Below, piece by piece: positions 17,593 to 19,850 of a DNA stretch of 19,850 bases. The position numbers and the translations under genes are program-made. The notes under the pieces are model-generated. The model had not been told where the DNA came from, ran no database searches, and was given only the letters and a program-made list of their open reading frames with translations. Positions within the stretch are counted from its first letter, which is position 1. Each line of letters opens with the position of its first letter. The stretch is from NCBI GenBank assembly GCA_014885115.2, contig WKLE02000561.1, positions 1 through 19,850 of the forward strand, in the 5' to 3' direction. This stretch comes from Asterionellopsis glacialis (Eukaryota > Bacillariophyta > Plagiogrammaphyceae > Rhaphoneidales > Asterionellopsidaceae).

Positions 17593-19024
17593 ATGAAGAT
17601 TCTTAGCTCCCATACAATTTTGGTTACAACTCTCAGTTTAAATTTATCGTTGGCTGCAAAGGAAAGTAGTCGACGACTCAGAAACAATCAAGTTGGTAGC
17701 CATGGACCGCAGAAGGTTTTTGAAGCCATCGAACAGAACATCGAATTTGTTCTAAATAGTGAATCTGATATATTAATTCAGCGAATGCTCCAAGATCAAT
17801 CTTTTGACCACCAAGATACGGAAACAACGTCACATGTGCCTGGACCTGTACATGTACCTGCACCTGGATCTTCACCTGGACCTGGATCTGCACCTGGATC
17901 TGCACCTGGACCGAATACTGACGACAACCGATCAGAAAATGATGGAATTGATGACGGTTCCATAATACCAGCTGCAACCCCGGTACCAGCACCGGGCCCA
18001 AACACAGGCAATGATGTGACTCCACCTGCTCCAGCACCATCGTCATTTACGTGGATTCCCGGAAACGATTCCACAAATTCGCAGGAAAGTCCTGTTATCA
18101 ATTGTAAACAAGATGAAAATGGTAGCTTTGGAGTAGTCGGAGAAAATGTCAATAAGGTTTCACTGAAATACACATACGAAGTTGACTTTAAACCATCTGT
18201 CAACGCCAACAATGTTAATGAAGTTCTTTCTGCTCTTGAAACTTCTTTCAGTGATGCTATTATTCCAGCAATGTTTTCAGAATGTGGTGACAGTAGCAAC
18301 ATTTTTGGCAATACAAATACCAATTCTATGCTAACAGGGATTAGTTCTACTCCAACCGACATTATACAAGATGGTCGTAAGTTTCCCTGTTGTCTTTCTA
18401 AACTCTTGCTTAGTTCTGTTTCAAGAAAGAAGTTGGCACTGAACTTACACTTTTCATCAATGTTCCATGATTGCCTCTCTAAATATATTGATACAAACGT
18501 ATATAGAACCATGCACTTCGATTGAAAACTCATTCTCGTGCCTTGTTATTTCAGGAGAGATGACGCTATACATAGCAGATAACGTGGATGGTGTGACAGC
18601 AACCGTCTTAGCATCCTTGAAAGAAAAGATAGATGACAATACTATTGCCATTATGAATAGTGAAAAGGTTGTGCAAATTGTCTACATTGAATCTGTAGAT
18701 ACTGGTACCAACACTAGTGATACTACTCCTGATGACGGTTCAACAGTGGATGAAGTTCCTGATATCATAACTCCCGATGAAGTTCGCGATGATTCTTCCT
18801 CTTCCCAAACCAATATTAATGGTGGTGATGGCGATGGCGATGATGGTGGAAAATTAGGTGGAATAGATGAAGATTCCAATAGTGGCGGTGCGTTAGCTTA
18901 TGGTCTTGTTGGTGGTGCTGCAGCCCTTATTGTATTAGGTGTTGGTGGATTTGTATGTAAACGACACATCAGCGATGATAACCAAGATTTCTCACATATT
19001 AGAGGTCCCGAAAATGTTGTTTAA
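17593..19024 (+). CDS. Type I membrane protein with RRLR motif and Pro-Gly-Ser linker, two exons
   Basis: Exon 1 is 17593-18376 and exon 2 is 18555-19024. The intron (18377-18554) begins GTAAGT and ends TTTCAG; splicing joins IIQDG-R-EMTLYIADN in frame. The product is 417 residues. The ATG at 17593 was chosen; two codons upstream there is only a TTG. Order of parts: signal peptide (1-22, ILVTTLSLNLSLAA); RRLR (27-30); a helical stretch; Pro/Gly/Ser/Ala linker (about 81-151, with repeated PGS/APG units); a compact domain (about 168-310, C171 and C231, VSLKYTYEVDF, EMTLYIADNV); an Asp/Ser/Thr-rich acidic stalk (310-370); one membrane span (about 373-395); and a ~20-residue tail. It probably sits at the cell surface or an endomembrane with the large part outside. 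The domain is not a family I can name. An RxL motif after the signal peptide plus a C-terminal span recalls diatom silica-associated membrane proteins, but this is only a resemblance. Confidence 0.85.
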
Positions 19025-19850
19025 CATCACAATCAAAACACGCCTATCGAAATGAGCGCACTAGGATTGCAGCCGTCGAAAAAAAATACATCGGATACAC
19101 ATATCATCATCATCGTATAACAAGTAATTTATATATTTTTAAAAAAACTACCCCATCGCTTTCTTTACAGTTTGTTTGCAATCTGACCTGTACCATGCTG
19201 TACAGGTTGCATTCATTATTTATTCAACGATTGTGGCTTTTCTAACCCGAAAAATGATGTAAGAGATGACATAATATATATATAATAATATGACATCAAT
19301 GCATGCACTCCCTATAGCAATCGGATAATAAGAATAGAAGTGACCGAACTGGTGGTGGACAGACGTACAAGCAAGTTCAAAGTGCTCTCGACTCGCCTTC
19401 CCGAAAATGATCACCCTTCAATAATCCTAGTCCTAGTCCTCTAGGGTCCTAGTACTAGGACTAGAGTGTGGATTATATATATATAGATGATGTTCTTATT
19501 GGTACGTCCGGTTATGCATAGATGGTCATTACCAGAAACTTGAGCTGCCATGTCAGTGTGTCGAGTAGAAACAATCCTTATTTAATAATTTTTTTCGCTG
19601 TAGTGTATATGGAAAAGGATTTTTACACTACGTACAGATATAGACCGAGTCAACAACAACAACATCGACCTTGGAATCAAACAACTTACCAGGTGTACCA
19701 GGTATTGAAGACCAAGAGATATTAAATACCTGTTACTGTACCAGCAGGTAGAATTGCAATATAGGTCCGTGACGTATCGTAGTCAATGATGAATATAAAT
19801 TTCTAATAGAGTTAATTTTGTGAGAGTTTATGGATTAGTTCCTTTCTTGA
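19025..19850. other. 3' flank, AT-rich, with palindromes; no gene seen
   Basis: The first part should hold the 3' UTR of the membrane-protein gene. AT dinucleotide runs lie near 19272-19290 and 19473-19485. The CCTAGT palindrome cluster is at 19426-19464. CAGGTATT (about 19700) and AATACCTG (about 19725) form a small inverted pair near the end. The open frames are short and low in information. Confidence 0.4.
19427..19464. repeat. CCTAGT-based palindrome cluster
   Basis: CTAGTCCTAGT (19427-19437) and ACTAGGACTAG (19454-19464) are exact reverse complements. Inside lies a 16-bp perfect palindrome GTCCTAGTACTAGGAC (19446-19461). The two structures compete, so the site could switch between a long hairpin and a short cruciform. 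Function is unknown. Confidence 0.7.

Noticed and set aside
17587..18525. Unspliced 312-aa version of the membrane protein
   Set aside because: It begins at TTG and reads through a clear GTAAGT donor into low-quality sequence. The spliced form adds the acidic stalk and membrane span.
17796..18533. 245-codon minus-strand frame opposite the membrane-protein gene
   Set aside because: It mirrors the Pro/Gly/Ser linker on the other strand, while the plus strand has signal peptide, intron and membrane span.
1..19850. CRISPR array, prokaryotic operon or ribosome-binding sites
   Set aside because: Introns, signal and plastid leaders and gene spacing are eukaryotic, and no regularly spaced repeats were seen.

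Overview
The window looks like nuclear DNA of a stramenopile, most likely a diatom. Three things point there: short GT..AG introns in otherwise compact genes; a plastid-type signal with an AF motif on one protein; and an ankyrin-repeat style and a repeat-borne ORF type that I associate with diatoms. Organism assignment is inference from sequence alone.

Layout. Positions 1-1,200 are AT-rich, poor in CpG and without a convincing gene. A small two-exon gene for a 103-aa single-span membrane protein lies at 1,519-1,992 (+). It converges on an intronless gene for a tail-anchored ankyrin-repeat protein at 2,445-4,322 (-). A ~0.9 kb divergent intergenic region leads to a secreted or ER prolyl 4-hydroxylase-like 2OG-Fe(II) oxygenase at 5,249-6,223 (+). 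This converges on a two-exon secreted sulfatase at 6,439-8,513 (-), which carries CTGSR where CxPxR is usual. Next is a YgfZ/IBA57-type folate-binding protein at 9,025-11,403 (-, frame open to 11,550), with a plastid-type leader and a duplicated coiled-coil tail.

From about 12.5 to 17.1 kb the window is a transposon graveyard with no intact gene. It holds an 861-bp non-autonomous element with near-perfect terminal inverted repeats and a perfect 6-bp target duplication (12,580-13,440). It also holds a 52-bp-arm foldback (13,666-13,818), a decayed minus-strand reading frame (~14,018-14,908), and a ~1.9 kb decayed plus-strand reading frame (~15,003-16,938) with 11 internal stops but only one clear frameshift. 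The block is strikingly poor in CpG: about 5 in 15,041-17,100 against about 34 in the next 490 bp. This suggests long-term cytosine methylation and deamination. The boundary is sharp at about 17,100, next to a short TTAGGG tract.

The last gene, 17,593-19,024 (+), has two exons. It encodes a type I membrane protein with a signal peptide, an RRLR motif, a Pro-Gly-Ser linker, one extracellular domain, an acidic stalk, one membrane span and a short tail. The genes do not form an obvious pathway. I see no operon, CRISPR array, tRNA or rRNA. The most unusual material is the decayed, possibly two-gene element at 14.0-17.1 kb and the sharp CpG boundary around it.
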